From Bacteroidales bacterium M7 (GTDB taxonomy: Bacteria > Bacteroidota > Bacteroidia > Bacteroidales > Muribaculaceae), in contig LUJR01000047.1 of NCBI GenBank assembly GCA_001689515.1, positions 1 through 64,000 on the forward strand: a DNA stretch of 64,000 nucleotides, written 5' to 3'. Within the stretch, counting starts at the first letter, position 1, and each line of letters begins with the position of its first letter. Shown here piece by piece: positions 50,282 through 59,490 of the stretch. Below the pieces are notes generated by a model. It had not been told where the DNA came from, made no database searches, and saw nothing but the letters and a program-made list of their open reading frames with translations. A program made the position numbers and the translations under genes.

Positions 50282-53107
50282 ATGCATATGAAAAAACAGT
50301 TACTTACACTTTGCGCGGCTGCCGGGGCTCTGGTGGCGAGCGCGACTGATGCACCTGCCGAGTACAAGAACGTGCTCGGCGAGGGTGCAGACCATGCCAC
50401 GCTGACTGTGACATGGGGAGATGGTCACAGTATAGACAACTTGGCGAGCGCAGTGCGCTTTGACGGCACAGCCACCGTAGCCACCGTAATCGCAGAGGCT
50501 ATAAAGGCTGACCCTCGTTTTTATGCCCTTGCGGACACCGATGGCTCTTATGTGGCTTTCGGGTTCGACACCGACGGTGACAACTCAGCCGCGGTAAAGG
50601 TCGGTACGGAAACCCTCCCTATGACTGACGGCGTAGCCCAGTCAGATGTCACTACAGGACTTACAGGAATCAAAGGCTCGTCAGACTACGACCACTGGTG
50701 TGTCATCAATGGAGACAGCAACTGGGCTGTCTATGTCAACGGTGCGGAAGCTGCCATGACCGATGAGGTCAGCGACGGAGCCGCCATACGCCTGGTCTAC
50801 GGCAATGCCGAGGAGGGCGAGAAATTCTACCTGCGCCCCGCCACCCAGCGAGGCGCGTGGATGATGCCCTCCATCACATTTGACACCGCCAACGGCAAGC
50901 AGCAGTATTTCCCTTTCATCGCCAATGTCATCAATCGTGATGACCTCTACAGCAGTTATATCAACTTCGATGTCACTGACAGGGATGGCAACAAGGTGAC
51001 TACGATGAGCACTTATGCCAACTACCGCAATGCAAAGGACGGCACTAACATGTCGGTGCGTCTGACCGCCAATGCTCAGGGCGATGTTGTCATCACACCA
51101 TATGTGCAGACCAGAGCATATAAAAATGAGATACATTATCCCGGCGACATCCCATCGGAGATATCCATGGTAGTAGCCCACCCTGTCACAGGAATCGCTA
51201 TGAAAGATTGGCCTGCTGCCGAGGGCGAAACTGCCAATATCACTCTCTATGATGTAATCAACTTCCGCGCATCGGCCCTGCCTGAAGATGCTGACTTCGG
51301 CACGGTGGTCTATAGCATCGACGACCCTGACGCTGCCGAAATCTATGCCCAGTCACGTTATGACTTTGACATGTTCATCTCCCATAAACAGGGCGATTTT
51401 GTCATGACCGCAAGTGTACCTGGTACTGACATCAAGCAGGAATACAGGATACATGTCTCTGACCGCGACCGCACCAAGCCTGACAACTACACCGACGGTA
51501 CGTTTTGGCTAAGCGAGGAGTGGTTCGGGCACACCAACGGCTCGATCAACTATATCAAGCCTGACTACTCATACATACTCCGCGCCTACGAGCAGGTGAA
51601 TCCCACCGAAGGATTCGGCGCGACATCGCAGTTCGGCATGATCTATGCCGGCAAGCTGTTTATCACTTCCAAGCAGCAGAAAGACGGCGGCGATCCGCGT
51701 CCCGGTGGCGGCAGATTGGTTGTGGCAGACGCCTACACGCTTGAAAAACTCGCTTCGTTTGACTTCCTTGGAGGTACGAAGGACAAGACCACGGCTGATG
51801 GGCGAGGCATGGTAGGTGTCAATCCTCACAAGGTCTACGTAGGGTCAAATTCACGTATCGGAGTGCTCAATCTTGACGATTTGAGTTATGACCCCGAAGG
51901 CATTAGCGGTATGCCCACTGACGGCTCGACTTACTCCAAGCAGTACGGTGATATGGTATGTGACGGACGGTATGTATATGCTGCCCGCCAGAGTACCGGA
52001 CTTGTGGTCATCGACACCGAGAAAGACGAGTTTGTCAAGATTATCCCCAACACTACCATTCAGGGCGTGACGCGCACCGCCGACGGGCGCGTATGGATGG
52101 TTGACAATTCAAGGAATGTATCTACCATCTACAGCATCGATTCCGAGACACTTGAAGTGGCTGAGCAATACCGGCTGCCGAGCGGGGTGAGCTGCTCGTG
52201 GGGCTCGTGGCGGTCTACAAAATTTGTCGCAGCCAAGCGCAGCAACAAACTCATCTGGAGCAACAATTACGTGTGGGACATGGACGCAGATGCCACCCCG
52301 GAGAATGTCATCCCGGTGCTGACAAGCAGCGATGATCGCTGGCCCGCGACCCTCAAAGGCACCAAGCAGGGCGTATATGGTTCGGTAGCTTACGATGACC
52401 GCAGCGAGCAGATCCTATGGAGCGGCAATCAGGGCTATGGCACAGACGGACGTTTCACCTGGTACAACTTCACCGATGCCCACAACGGCGACACACGCAC
52501 CGTGCGTCTGCTCCCCGACTACTACTTCTTCCCCGCCATACCCATCGTGCCTGACAAGCACCTGCCCGCCCTGGTCAACCCTGACATGCGCGTGGAGATG
52601 ACTGTGGATGCCGAGGAGCCTGTGGAGGTGGACCTGCATGAGGCAATTGACGATATGGACGGAGCCAACAAGTTTATCCGTTTCTCCCTCGTCAACGAGG
52701 CTCAGGCTGCTGCTGATGAGGATAGCTCCGAGCCAGTCGCTGCCGAGATCAAGGACGGCAAACTGCTGCTGACCCCGCAGAAGATAGGCGACACCACTGT
52801 GAAGCTGACTGCCGAGAGCAACGGTCGTGAGGCTCTGATTTCGATACCGGTATATGTGGCTGATAAGGGTTCGTCAATCGGCGACACTGCCATCGACATG
52901 GACGGCAAGATGTTTGACCTCCAGGGCAATGTGTTGACCCTCAGCGGCTACGAGGGTGTGACTGTGGGCATCTACGACATCAACGGTCGTCAGATGATCC
53001 GCTTCACCCCCGACAGCAGCTACTTCAGCATAGCCCTTGACCTCGCCAAGGGCGTCTACGCCATGGGCGCCGACGGCGGCCACCGCTTCAAGTTCATGGT
53101 GAAGTAA
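50282..53107 (+). CDS. Large secreted propeller protein (DUF5074-like) of the B12 locus
   Basis: About 941 residues from the ATG at 50282 (ATG at 50288 also possible). Signal peptide KKQLLTLCAAAGALVASA. The N-terminal half is beta-rich, with a DUF4430-like opening (TLTVTWGDGHSIDNLASAVRFDG). From about residue 400 comes a beta-propeller (GTFWLSEEWFGHTNGSINYI, GRLVVADAYTLEKLASF, GDMVCDGRYVYAARQSTGL). The C-terminal Ig-like and sorting-like parts end in VGIYDINGRQMIRF ... LAKGVYAMG. It is related to the next gene's product. Extensions upstream of 50282 would read through a REP and are rejected. Confidence 0.75.
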   Translation: MHMKKQLLTLCAAAGALVASATDAPAEYKNVLGEGADHATLTVTWGDGHSIDNLASAVRFDGTATVATVIAEAIKADPRFYALADTDGSYVAFGFDTDGDNSAAVKVGTETLPMTDGVAQSDVTTGLTGIKGSSDYDHWCVINGDSNWAVYVNGAEAAMTDEVSDGAAIRLVYGNAEEGEKFYLRPATQRGAWMMPSITFDTANGKQQYFPFIANVINRDDLYSSYINFDVTDRDGNKVTTMSTYANYRNAKDGTNMSVRLTANAQGDVVITPYVQTRAYKNEIHYPGDIPSEISMVVAHPVTGIAMKDWPAAEGETANITLYDVINFRASALPEDADFGTVVYSIDDPDAAEIYAQSRYDFDMFISHKQGDFVMTASVPGTDIKQEYRIHVSDRDRTKPDNYTDGTFWLSEEWFGHTNGSINYIKPDYSYILRAYEQVNPTEGFGATSQFGMIYAGKLFITSKQQKDGGDPRPGGGRLVVADAYTLEKLASFDFLGGTKDKTTADGRGMVGVNPHKVYVGSNSRIGVLNLDDLSYDPEGISGMPTDGSTYSKQYGDMVCDGRYVYAARQSTGLVVIDTEKDEFVKIIPNTTIQGVTRTADGRVWMVDNSRNVSTIYSIDSETLEVAEQYRLPSGVSCSWGSWRSTKFVAAKRSNKLIWSNNYVWDMDADATPENVIPVLTSSDDRWPATLKGTKQGVYGSVAYDDRSEQILWSGNQGYGTDGRFTWYNFTDAHNGDTRTVRLLPDYYFFPAIPIVPDKHLPALVNPDMRVEMTVDAEEPVEVDLHEAIDDMDGANKFIRFSLVNEAQAAADEDSSEPVAAEIKDGKLLLTPQKIGDTTVKLTAESNGREALISIPVYVADKGSSIGDTAIDMDGKMFDLQGNVLTLSGYEGVTVGIYDINGRQMIRFTPDSSYFSIALDLAKGVYAMGADGGHRFKFMVK

Positions 53108-53118
53108 CAAACCTGTAG

Positions 53119-53190
53119 GGACATGCCGTGGCATGTCCGCATTCCCACGTGGATGACCCTGAATATGGGCGGACATGCCATGGCATGTCC
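53119..53190. repeat. REP pair, core A, inside the B12 operon
   Basis: Copies at 53119-53138 (GTAG before) and 53171-53190 (CTAC after). Same outward arrangement and nearly the same spacing as the pair at 50184-50254, and also directly before a start codon. Confidence 0.9.
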
Positions 53191-53208
53191 CTACAAATTA
53201 GAATCTCA

Positions 53209-54693
53209 ATGAAAAAAATATTTACAAAACTTACACTTGTAGTCTCCATCACGGCAGCGGCACCTATGGCGGTCGCTGCCGCTGATGTTGATTACTCGAA
53301 GGGCGTGTTGATAGTCAACGAGGACTGGTATGGCCACAACAATAGCACCGTCAACCACCTTGACCCCGACAATGCCGACGGCACTTACTGGACCTACCGC
53401 GCCATCCAGAAGGAGAATCCCGGCATGCAGCTCGGATGTACCAACCAGTATGGCGCATACTGGCATGACCGCCTGTATCTGATAGCCAAGCAGGACAAGG
53501 ACCCCGGGGCTTCGGTGCAGGGAGGCCGCATCACCGTTGCCGATGCACGGACGCTCAAAATCATCAAGCAGCTTCCGCAGATTGACCCAAGCGGAGCGCA
53601 GTGTGACGGCAGAGGGTTCCTTGGAGTGACCCCCGACAAGGGGTATATCTCCACGAGCAACGGCGTGTGGATATTTGACCTTAACACTCTGACCGTCACC
53701 GGGCAGGTCAAGGGTTCGGAGAATCCCGATGGTGCCGGCAGCGGAGGGAATCAGAATGTGGGCGGTTCGCTCTACCACGGCCAGTGCGGCACGATGGTCA
53801 GTGCAGCCGGGAAGGTATTCGTGGCGCACCAGTCAGCCGGTCTTCTTGTGGTTGACCCAGCGAAAGATGAGGTCATCGAGACCGTCGGCATGGATATTGT
53901 CGCCGAGAAAGCCGGCATAGGGTCGGTGGTCAAGTCAAAGGACGGCATGCTGTGGCTCTCGGTGGCGAAGACCACTGACGGTCGCGGAGCCGCGCTGCCT
54001 TATCTTGTGAAAGTGGACCCTGTGACGCTCTCGACTGATGTCATCAGCGTCAGCGACCTCGGTGCGATATACGGACCTGCCAACTCGTGGTATGCGTGGA
54101 CTCCTGACGGTTTCTTCGCCTCCGCGCAGCACAATGTCATCTACTGGACAGGCGGTCAGAACTCGTGGTTTTCGGGTACTAACCTGTTTCGCTACGACAT
54201 TGACAGCAACAAGATCACGCATATAATCGACCTGACAGCCGAAGGCCTCAACTGGAAGATATACGGATGCTCCGTGCGCATCCACCCCGTGACCGATGAG
54301 ATATACCTGTCGGTCTACCACAACTTCAACGACAACACCTATGTGACGCGCCGCTACACCTCCGACGGCAAGTTGCTCCGCGAATATCCCATGATAGCCC
54401 GGTACTGGTTTCCCTCGCTGCCCGTCTTCCCCGAGGCTCCCGAGGCGTTGGCTCTGGCAGATGTCAGCTATGACGCACCCTCCGGGACCATCCGCTACGC
54501 TGACGGCAACCTCTATCTGACGGGTATCAAAGGCGGCATGGTGCGTGTCTATGACATGGCAGGCAGCCGAGTGGAGGAGATAGCCGTCAACCCTCAGGGC
54601 GGCGGCATATATCCCCTCACATTGCCCCAAGGGATGTATGTAGTGACCGACGGCTTCCAATCAGTCAAAATATTCGCTAACTTTGCACACTGA
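53209..54693 (+). CDS. Secreted propeller protein (DUF5074-like) of the B12 locus
   Basis: About 494 residues from the ATG at 53209. The signal peptide is MKKIFTKLTLVVSITAAAPMAVA. The mature protein begins VDYSKGVLIVNEDWYGHNNSTVNHL, parallel to the propeller part of the preceding gene. It then shows blades such as GRITVADARTLKIIKQLPQ, GYISTSNGVWIFDLNTL, GKVFVAHQSAGLLVVDPA and WYAWTPDGFFASAQHNVIYWTGG. A C-terminal sorting-like end follows (VRVYDMAGSRVEEIA ... LPQGMYVVTDGF). It appears to be a shorter paralogue of the 941-residue protein. Directly followed by the BtuB-like gene. Confidence 0.75.
   Translation: MKKIFTKLTLVVSITAAAPMAVAAADVDYSKGVLIVNEDWYGHNNSTVNHLDPDNADGTYWTYRAIQKENPGMQLGCTNQYGAYWHDRLYLIAKQDKDPGASVQGGRITVADARTLKIIKQLPQIDPSGAQCDGRGFLGVTPDKGYISTSNGVWIFDLNTLTVTGQVKGSENPDGAGSGGNQNVGGSLYHGQCGTMVSAAGKVFVAHQSAGLLVVDPAKDEVIETVGMDIVAEKAGIGSVVKSKDGMLWLSVAKTTDGRGAALPYLVKVDPVTLSTDVISVSDLGAIYGPANSWYAWTPDGFFASAQHNVIYWTGGQNSWFSGTNLFRYDIDSNKITHIIDLTAEGLNWKIYGCSVRIHPVTDEIYLSVYHNFNDNTYVTRRYTSDGKLLREYPMIARYWFPSLPVFPEAPEALALADVSYDAPSGTIRYADGNLYLTGIKGGMVRVYDMAGSRVEEIAVNPQGGGIYPLTLPQGMYVVTDGFQSVKIFANFAH
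54678..54685 (+). promoter_or_regulatory. Possible internal promoter before the BtuB-like gene
   Basis: TAACTTTG matches the -7 element and lies within the last codons of the preceding gene, 14 nt before the ATG at 54700. No clear -33 is seen. Confidence 0.35.
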
Positions 54694-54699
54694 TTTCCT

Positions 54700-56709
54700 A
54701 TGACGCGGATACACGCCATAATATCATCAATCACGCTTGCCGCAGTGTCGCTGCCCCCGGTTATGAGGGCTGAGACTGTGGAGCAGCCTGACACCCTCAG
54801 CCTCGGCGAGGTGGAGGTGACTGCCGCCAGGCGCACCAAGGATGTCATACCTGTGCAGGTGCTGTCGGGCGAAGACCTCGAGAGGCTCAACTCGCAGACC
54901 GTAGCTGACGCTCTGCGCTACTTCTCGGGCGTGCAGGTCAAGGACTACGGCGGCGTGGGCGGCATCAAGACCGTCAATGTGCGCTCCATGGGCACCAACC
55001 ACACCGGCGTGGTGTATGACGGCGTGGAGCTGGGCAACGCCCAGAACGGCCAGATAGACCTCGGGCAGTTTTCACTTGACAACATAGAGGCGATCTCGCT
55101 CTACAACGGTCAGAAGAGCGAAATCCTACAGCCGGCGCGCGACTTCGGCACGGCTGCCACGGTGTATATGCGCACCCGCACCCCGCGCTTTGCCGAGGGG
55201 GAGACATACCATGCCCGCGTCAACATGCGTTTTGGTTCATTTGACCTCATAAACCCGTCGGCACTGATAGAGCTGCGGCTGGCGCGCACCGTCAACGCTT
55301 CGCTCAGCGCGGAGTGGCTCAACTCGAGCGGAAAATACAAGTTCCGCTACAAGCGCGTTACCCCCGCCGGGCAGCTCGCTTACGATACCACCGCCGTGCG
55401 TCAGAACGGAGACATCAACGCCACGCGCATAGAGCTGAATCTCAACGGCTATATCAACATGGGCAAGTGGCACTTCAAGGCATACAATTACAACTCCGAG
55501 CGCGGCGTGCCCGGGGCTATCGTCAACAATGTGTGGCGGCGCGGCGAGAGGGTGTGGGACACCAACTCGTTTGTGCAGGGCAGTTTCCAGAAGATGATAG
55601 GCAACTTCACCACCCTTGCCAATGCCAAATACGCTTTCTACCGCACCCACTATGTCAACAATGACGACAAGCAGGTGAAGGTGGATAATCTCTACCGTCA
55701 GAAGGAGGCTTACGCCTCCTCAGCCAACGAGTACCAGATCAAGCCGTGGTGGCGCGTGTCGGCGAGCTACGACTTCCAGTGGAACGGGCTGGATGCCGAC
55801 ATGTATGATTTCGCACGTCCTGACCGTTTCAGCAACTACCTGTCGGCAGCGACTGCCATAGACTACAAGCGTCTGCGCTTTCAGGCTTCGGGCATGTACA
55901 CGTGGATCCATGACCGCATCGAGGGGAGGGAGAGTCCCAAGGACAAGTCGGTGTTCACCCCGGCTGTCTATGCCTCGTTTAATCCCCTGCGCACACGGGA
56001 TTTAGCCGTAAGGGCATTTTACAAACGGTCGTTCCGCATGCCCACGTTCAACGACCTTTACTATGCCGACATGGGCAACTCCAAGCTCGACCCCGAGACA
56101 GTCACGCAATACAATGCCGGGCTTCTCTATGATGCCAACCGTGGAGAGAAATTTGTCAGCGAGATCCGCGCAAGCGTGGATGTGTATTATAACAAGGTGA
56201 AAAACAAGATTGTAGCCTATCCCAAGGGGCAGCAGTTTCGCTGGACTATGCTCAATCTCGGACTGGTGGACATACGCGGCGTGGATGCCAACGCCATGGT
56301 GACGCTGATGCCCATGCGTGACCTTGCGCTGACCTTCCGTGCGCAATATACCTTCCAGCGCGCCATCGATATCACTGACCCCGCGGACAACTACTACCGT
56401 GACCAGATACCTTACATCCCGCGCCATTCGGGTTCGGCGGTGTTCAACGGACAGTGGCGGCGATTGGGCGTCAATTACAGCTTCATCTACGTGGGCGAGC
56501 GTTACAACCAGCAGGAAAACATCCGCTACAACTACACCCAGCCCTGGTACACCAGCGACATCTCCCTCAGTTACGACCTCCCTATCAAGGCGGTCAAGCT
56601 GCGCGGACTGCTCGAAATCAACAACCTGCTGAGCCAGGACTACGACGTGATACTCAACTATCCGATGCCCAAACGCAATTTCCGCGTGACTTTAACAGCC
56701 GAGATATGA
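54700..56709 (+). CDS. btuB: BtuB-like TonB-dependent vitamin B12 receptor
   Basis: 669 residues. Signal peptide MTRIHAIISSITLAAVSLPPVMRA. TonB-box-like segment DTLSLGEVEVTA, then the plug domain (about 50-150: VLSGEDLERLNSQTVADALRYFSGVQVKDYGG, VNVRSMGTNHTGVVYDGVELGNAQNGQID) and a 22-stranded barrel ending in aromatic strands. It transports B12 across the outer membrane with TonB-ExbBD energy. It overlaps the second BtuG-like gene by 4 nt, the known BtuB-BtuG pairing, which makes the B12 assignment firm. Confidence 0.88.
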   Translation: MTRIHAIISSITLAAVSLPPVMRAETVEQPDTLSLGEVEVTAARRTKDVIPVQVLSGEDLERLNSQTVADALRYFSGVQVKDYGGVGGIKTVNVRSMGTNHTGVVYDGVELGNAQNGQIDLGQFSLDNIEAISLYNGQKSEILQPARDFGTAATVYMRTRTPRFAEGETYHARVNMRFGSFDLINPSALIELRLARTVNASLSAEWLNSSGKYKFRYKRVTPAGQLAYDTTAVRQNGDINATRIELNLNGYINMGKWHFKAYNYNSERGVPGAIVNNVWRRGERVWDTNSFVQGSFQKMIGNFTTLANAKYAFYRTHYVNNDDKQVKVDNLYRQKEAYASSANEYQIKPWWRVSASYDFQWNGLDADMYDFARPDRFSNYLSAATAIDYKRLRFQASGMYTWIHDRIEGRESPKDKSVFTPAVYASFNPLRTRDLAVRAFYKRSFRMPTFNDLYYADMGNSKLDPETVTQYNAGLLYDANRGEKFVSEIRASVDVYYNKVKNKIVAYPKGQQFRWTMLNLGLVDIRGVDANAMVTLMPMRDLALTFRAQYTFQRAIDITDPADNYYRDQIPYIPRHSGSAVFNGQWRRLGVNYSFIYVGERYNQQENIRYNYTQPWYTSDISLSYDLPIKAVKLRGLLEINNLLSQDYDVILNYPMPKRNFRVTLTAEI

Positions 56710-57860
56710 AAATCATACTACGCCTCCTTGCCTCCGTAGTGATGGCGGCAGTCATGTCGCTGACATCATGCCGCACCGATCCTGAGATGGTGCCGTCTTC
56801 GTCGGTGGATGTCGGTGACCGCCAGCTCGGCAGCTACCGTGGCTTCTATCTGCTCAATGAGGGCAACATGGGGTCAAACAAGTGTACCCTCGACTACTAT
56901 GACTATGAGGACGGCATATATTACCGCAACATCTATGCTGAGCGCAATCCCACGGTGGTGATGGAGCTTGGCGATGTGGGCAACGATATCGCCGTCTACC
57001 GTGACCGCCTCTATATCGTGGTTAATTGCAGTCACAAAGTGGAGGTGCTTGACGCGCGCACGGCTGTGCGCATCGGGCAGGTGGATATCCCCAACTGCCG
57101 CTTCATTAAGTTTGTCGGTGACAAGGCTTATGTGTCGAGTTACGTGGGTCCCGTGGAGATAGGAGCCGGTGCACCTAAGGGTGCGATATACGAGTTTGAC
57201 CTCGCCACGCTCCGCGTCACGCGCACATGCATCGTCGGCTACCAGCCTGAGCAGATGGAGGTGATTGACGGTCAGATCTATGTGGCAAATTCAGGCGGCT
57301 ACAATCCTGCCGACTACGACAACACCGTGTCGGTGGTGGATATAGCCACGATGACCCAGCTGACACAGATAGAGGTGGGCATCAACCTCTACGCGATGCG
57401 GCGCGATGCGTGGGGGCGGCTGTGGGTGTCGTCGCGCGGCAACTATAAGAATGTCGAGAGCTGCCTCTATCTCCTTGAGAAGCAGCCTGGGGAGGCATAT
57501 TACAAACCTGTGCGCCGATATGACACACCCATCTCCGCGATGACCATCGACGGCACCGACCTCTATTATCTCGCCGATGCGTGGAGCGAAATCACCATGA
57601 CATCCTCGCGCAGCTACGGTATACTCGACCTCCGCACTCTGGCGCTGACAGGCGCAAACTTTATCACCGATGGCACAGAGGCGCAGATCAAGCAGCCCTA
57701 CGGACTCGCCGTCAACCCCGACAACGGCGACATCTTCGTCACCGATGCCAAAAACTACGTCTCCTCTGGCACCCTCTATTGCTTTGACCGCTACGGAGTG
57801 CGCAAATGGTCAGTCGCCACCGGCGACATCCCCCGCGCCATCGCCTTCGTGCCCCGCTGA
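56706..57860 (+). CDS. BtuG-like cobalamin-binding surface lipoprotein (beta-propeller), copy 2
   Basis: About 384 residues from the ATG at 56706, which overlaps the BtuB stop (ATGA). Lipobox VMSLTSC. It is a close paralogue of the protein at 46769: GFYLLNEGNMGSNKCTLDYY, LYIVVNCSHKVEVLDA, RIGQVDIPNCR, AYVSSYVGPV and the end GDIFVTDAKNYVSSGTLYCF are nearly identical. BtuG caps the BtuB barrel and hands over B12. This copy, coupled to btuB, is the likely core partner; the first copy may be a second capture protein. Confidence 0.88.
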   Translation: MKIILRLLASVVMAAVMSLTSCRTDPEMVPSSSVDVGDRQLGSYRGFYLLNEGNMGSNKCTLDYYDYEDGIYYRNIYAERNPTVVMELGDVGNDIAVYRDRLYIVVNCSHKVEVLDARTAVRIGQVDIPNCRFIKFVGDKAYVSSYVGPVEIGAGAPKGAIYEFDLATLRVTRTCIVGYQPEQMEVIDGQIYVANSGGYNPADYDNTVSVVDIATMTQLTQIEVGINLYAMRRDAWGRLWVSSRGNYKNVESCLYLLEKQPGEAYYKPVRRYDTPISAMTIDGTDLYYLADAWSEITMTSSRSYGILDLRTLALTGANFITDGTEAQIKQPYGLAVNPDNGDIFVTDAKNYVSSGTLYCFDRYGVRKWSVATGDIPRAIAFVPR

Positions 57861-57885
57861 GACGGCTGCAACGCATTCGTTGTAG

Positions 57886-57958
57886 GGACATGCCGTGGCA
57901 TGTCCGCTCCATACACGAAATGACATCGCTCGGGATGCGGACATGCCATGGCATGTCC
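57886..57958. repeat. REP pair, core A, after the B12 locus
   Basis: Copies at 57886-57905 (GTAG before) and 57939-57958 (CTAC after). They fill the gap between the convergent B12 locus and the ECF operon. Confidence 0.9.
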
Positions 57959-57971
57959 CTACGAATTGGGA

Positions 57972-58259
57972 TTACATGTCGGTTTTGGTGCGCCAGATGG
58001 CGGCGATGGAGTCGTGGTGAGTGGCTGTGGCGGCGCGGGCGGCGTTGAGGGCGGTTTCGCCCTCGATCATGTCGGGCTTGTTGGTGTAGATGGCGTTGTA
58101 GAGGTGGTAGGCGCGGTCGTAGTCGCGAGCCACGAGGCATGAGTCTGCCTCCTTGCGCATGTCGCGGAAAGCGGCGTTTTTGCCGAGATTATAAGCTACG
58201 GAGTGCAGGAGCATGTATGCTGCCGCTATGGAGATTATGACGGTGAGAAAGGTTTTCAT
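57972..58259 (-). CDS. Small membrane-anchored hypothetical protein of the ECF operon
   Basis: 95 residues. One N-terminal membrane helix (FLTVIISIAAAYMLLHSVAYNL) is followed by a soluble helical part (FRDMRKEADSCLVARDYDRAYHLYNAIYTNKPDMIEGETALNAARAA) that looks like a single TPR-like unit. Family not recognised. It starts 9 bp after the preceding membrane protein gene, so it is the third gene of the sigma-factor operon. Confidence 0.6.
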   Translation of the reverse strand: MKTFLTVIISIAAAYMLLHSVAYNLGKNAAFRDMRKEADSCLVARDYDRAYHLYNAIYTNKPDMIEGETALNAARAATATHHDSIAAIWRTKTDM

Positions 58260-58268
58260 GACATGTGG

Positions 58269-58919
58269 TTATTTAGGATGGACGAATGAGTCTATTTCGC
58301 GGATGGCTTTGCGGTCAATGCGCTGGTAGAGGAGGTAGTATATCAGCACTCCGATCATGGCGGATGCGAAAATCACGATATAGACTACCAATGAATCTCG
58401 CCATGATGGACCTGCGAATGACCCGGTGGGGCTGCTGAAGAGCTCGTAGAGAAACCATACCGCCCACAGTGCCCATACCGGCAATCCCCAGCATATCTGG
58501 ATGTTGCGATGGCTGATGCGTGTCAATAGCTTTCTGCGTAGATCCACGAGGGGGAGAGTCGAGTAGTCGTCACGTGACAGTTCCTGGCGGCTCGTCCGTG
58601 TCTGGACGATGGCTGAGGCGATGTAGAGCAGGATAGTAGCTGTGATAAAGAGCCAAGAGATGCCGTCAAGGTATCTGAGCGACAGCATCACCGCTGCCAT
58701 GATGGGGACGAGTGCCCAGTTGAGCCAGAGGATGCCACGGTTTTGTCCGCGTGTCGGTGTCAGCGAGGGAGAGCATATGAGTTGGCGCAAGCGGTTTTCG
58801 TCTATCAGTGGCTGCTGTGACAGATGTGATTGCAGAGCCTGCATCTCGCTGCGCATGATGTCAAATTCATCGGTAGTTGCGGCTGGTATGGGGGGAGGTG
58901 TGGGTATATTCGGTTTCAT
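58269..58919 (-). CDS. Membrane protein downstream of an ECF sigma factor (possible anti-sigma)
   Basis: 216 residues. A cytoplasmic N-terminus of about 75 residues (MRSEMQALQSHLSQQPLIDENRLRQLI) is followed by four probable membrane helices (about 65-82, 86-105, 143-162, 175-197) and a short charged tail. It starts 3 bp after the sigma gene. A membrane protein with a soluble N-terminus directly behind an ECF sigma factor is a common anti-sigma layout. The zinc anti-sigma motif is not present, so this is an inference from position. Confidence 0.55.
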   Translation of the reverse strand: MKPNIPTPPPIPAATTDEFDIMRSEMQALQSHLSQQPLIDENRLRQLICSPSLTPTRGQNRGILWLNWALVPIMAAVMLSLRYLDGISWLFITATILLYIASAIVQTRTSRQELSRDDYSTLPLVDLRRKLLTRISHRNIQICWGLPVWALWAVWFLYELFSSPTGSFAGPSWRDSLVVYIVIFASAMIGVLIYYLLYQRIDRKAIREIDSFVHPK

Positions 58920-58922
58920 GAT

Positions 58923-59402
58923 TCAATCCTTTTGGTTTTTTAGTTTTTCGCGTATTCTCACTAAGCGGACGCTGACTGCCTTGGCGGAAATGCCTACGAT
59001 GGCTCCGATCTCGTCATAGGGGAGGTTTTCGAGCCATAGGAGCACTATCGCGCGGTCAAACGGTTCGAGACGTTGGATGCGGTCGTGCAGAAGCCGTGTC
59101 TGATGGCCTACATCGGTCTGGTCGGTAAGGATGTCGGGGTCGATGTCTATCGGCTGGCATGCAGGTCGGCGGCGCTTCTTGCGGTCGGCAGAGATGCAGG
59201 TGTTGAGTGTGACACGGTAAGCCCATGTGCGCGGCGAGCTGTCGCCGCGAAATGAGGCGAAGCCGCTCCACAGGTTGATCAGTGCCTCCTGAAACAGGTC
59301 ATCTGCTTCCGCTTTGCCGTCGGCAAACATCAGGCACACCGAGTAGACGGTGGCTTTCTGGTCGCGGACAAACTGCACGAAGGCGTTTTCTTGCTTGGTC
59401 AT
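58923..59402 (-). CDS. ECF-type RNA polymerase sigma factor
   Basis: 159 residues. Region 2 is present (YSVCLMFADGKAEADDLFQEALINLWSGFASFRGDSSPRTWAYRVTLNTCI), with the -10-binding DLFQEA segment. Region 4 is the HTH ERLEPFDRAIVLLWLENLPYDEIGAIVGISAKAVSVRLVRIREKL. It directs RNA polymerase to a regulon not visible here. Two membrane protein genes follow immediately. An array of TTATAAGAN repeats lies upstream (59491-59521). Confidence 0.9.
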   Translation of the reverse strand: MTKQENAFVQFVRDQKATVYSVCLMFADGKAEADDLFQEALINLWSGFASFRGDSSPRTWAYRVTLNTCISADRKKRRRPACQPIDIDPDILTDQTDVGHQTRLLHDRIQRLEPFDRAIVLLWLENLPYDEIGAIVGISAKAVSVRLVRIREKLKNQKD

Positions 59403-59490
59403 TGGGGTTAAGCTGTTACGATGTGGATGCTTTTTTTATGATTGGACGCAACAGCTCGCGAAAAACTACATCGCCAGAGCGAAATTTTTT

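Noticed and set aside
53128..53208. N-terminal extension of the secreted propeller gene through the REP pair (similar at 50198)
   Set aside because: The extra residues are simply the translated REP palindrome. A normal signal peptide begins at the later ATG.
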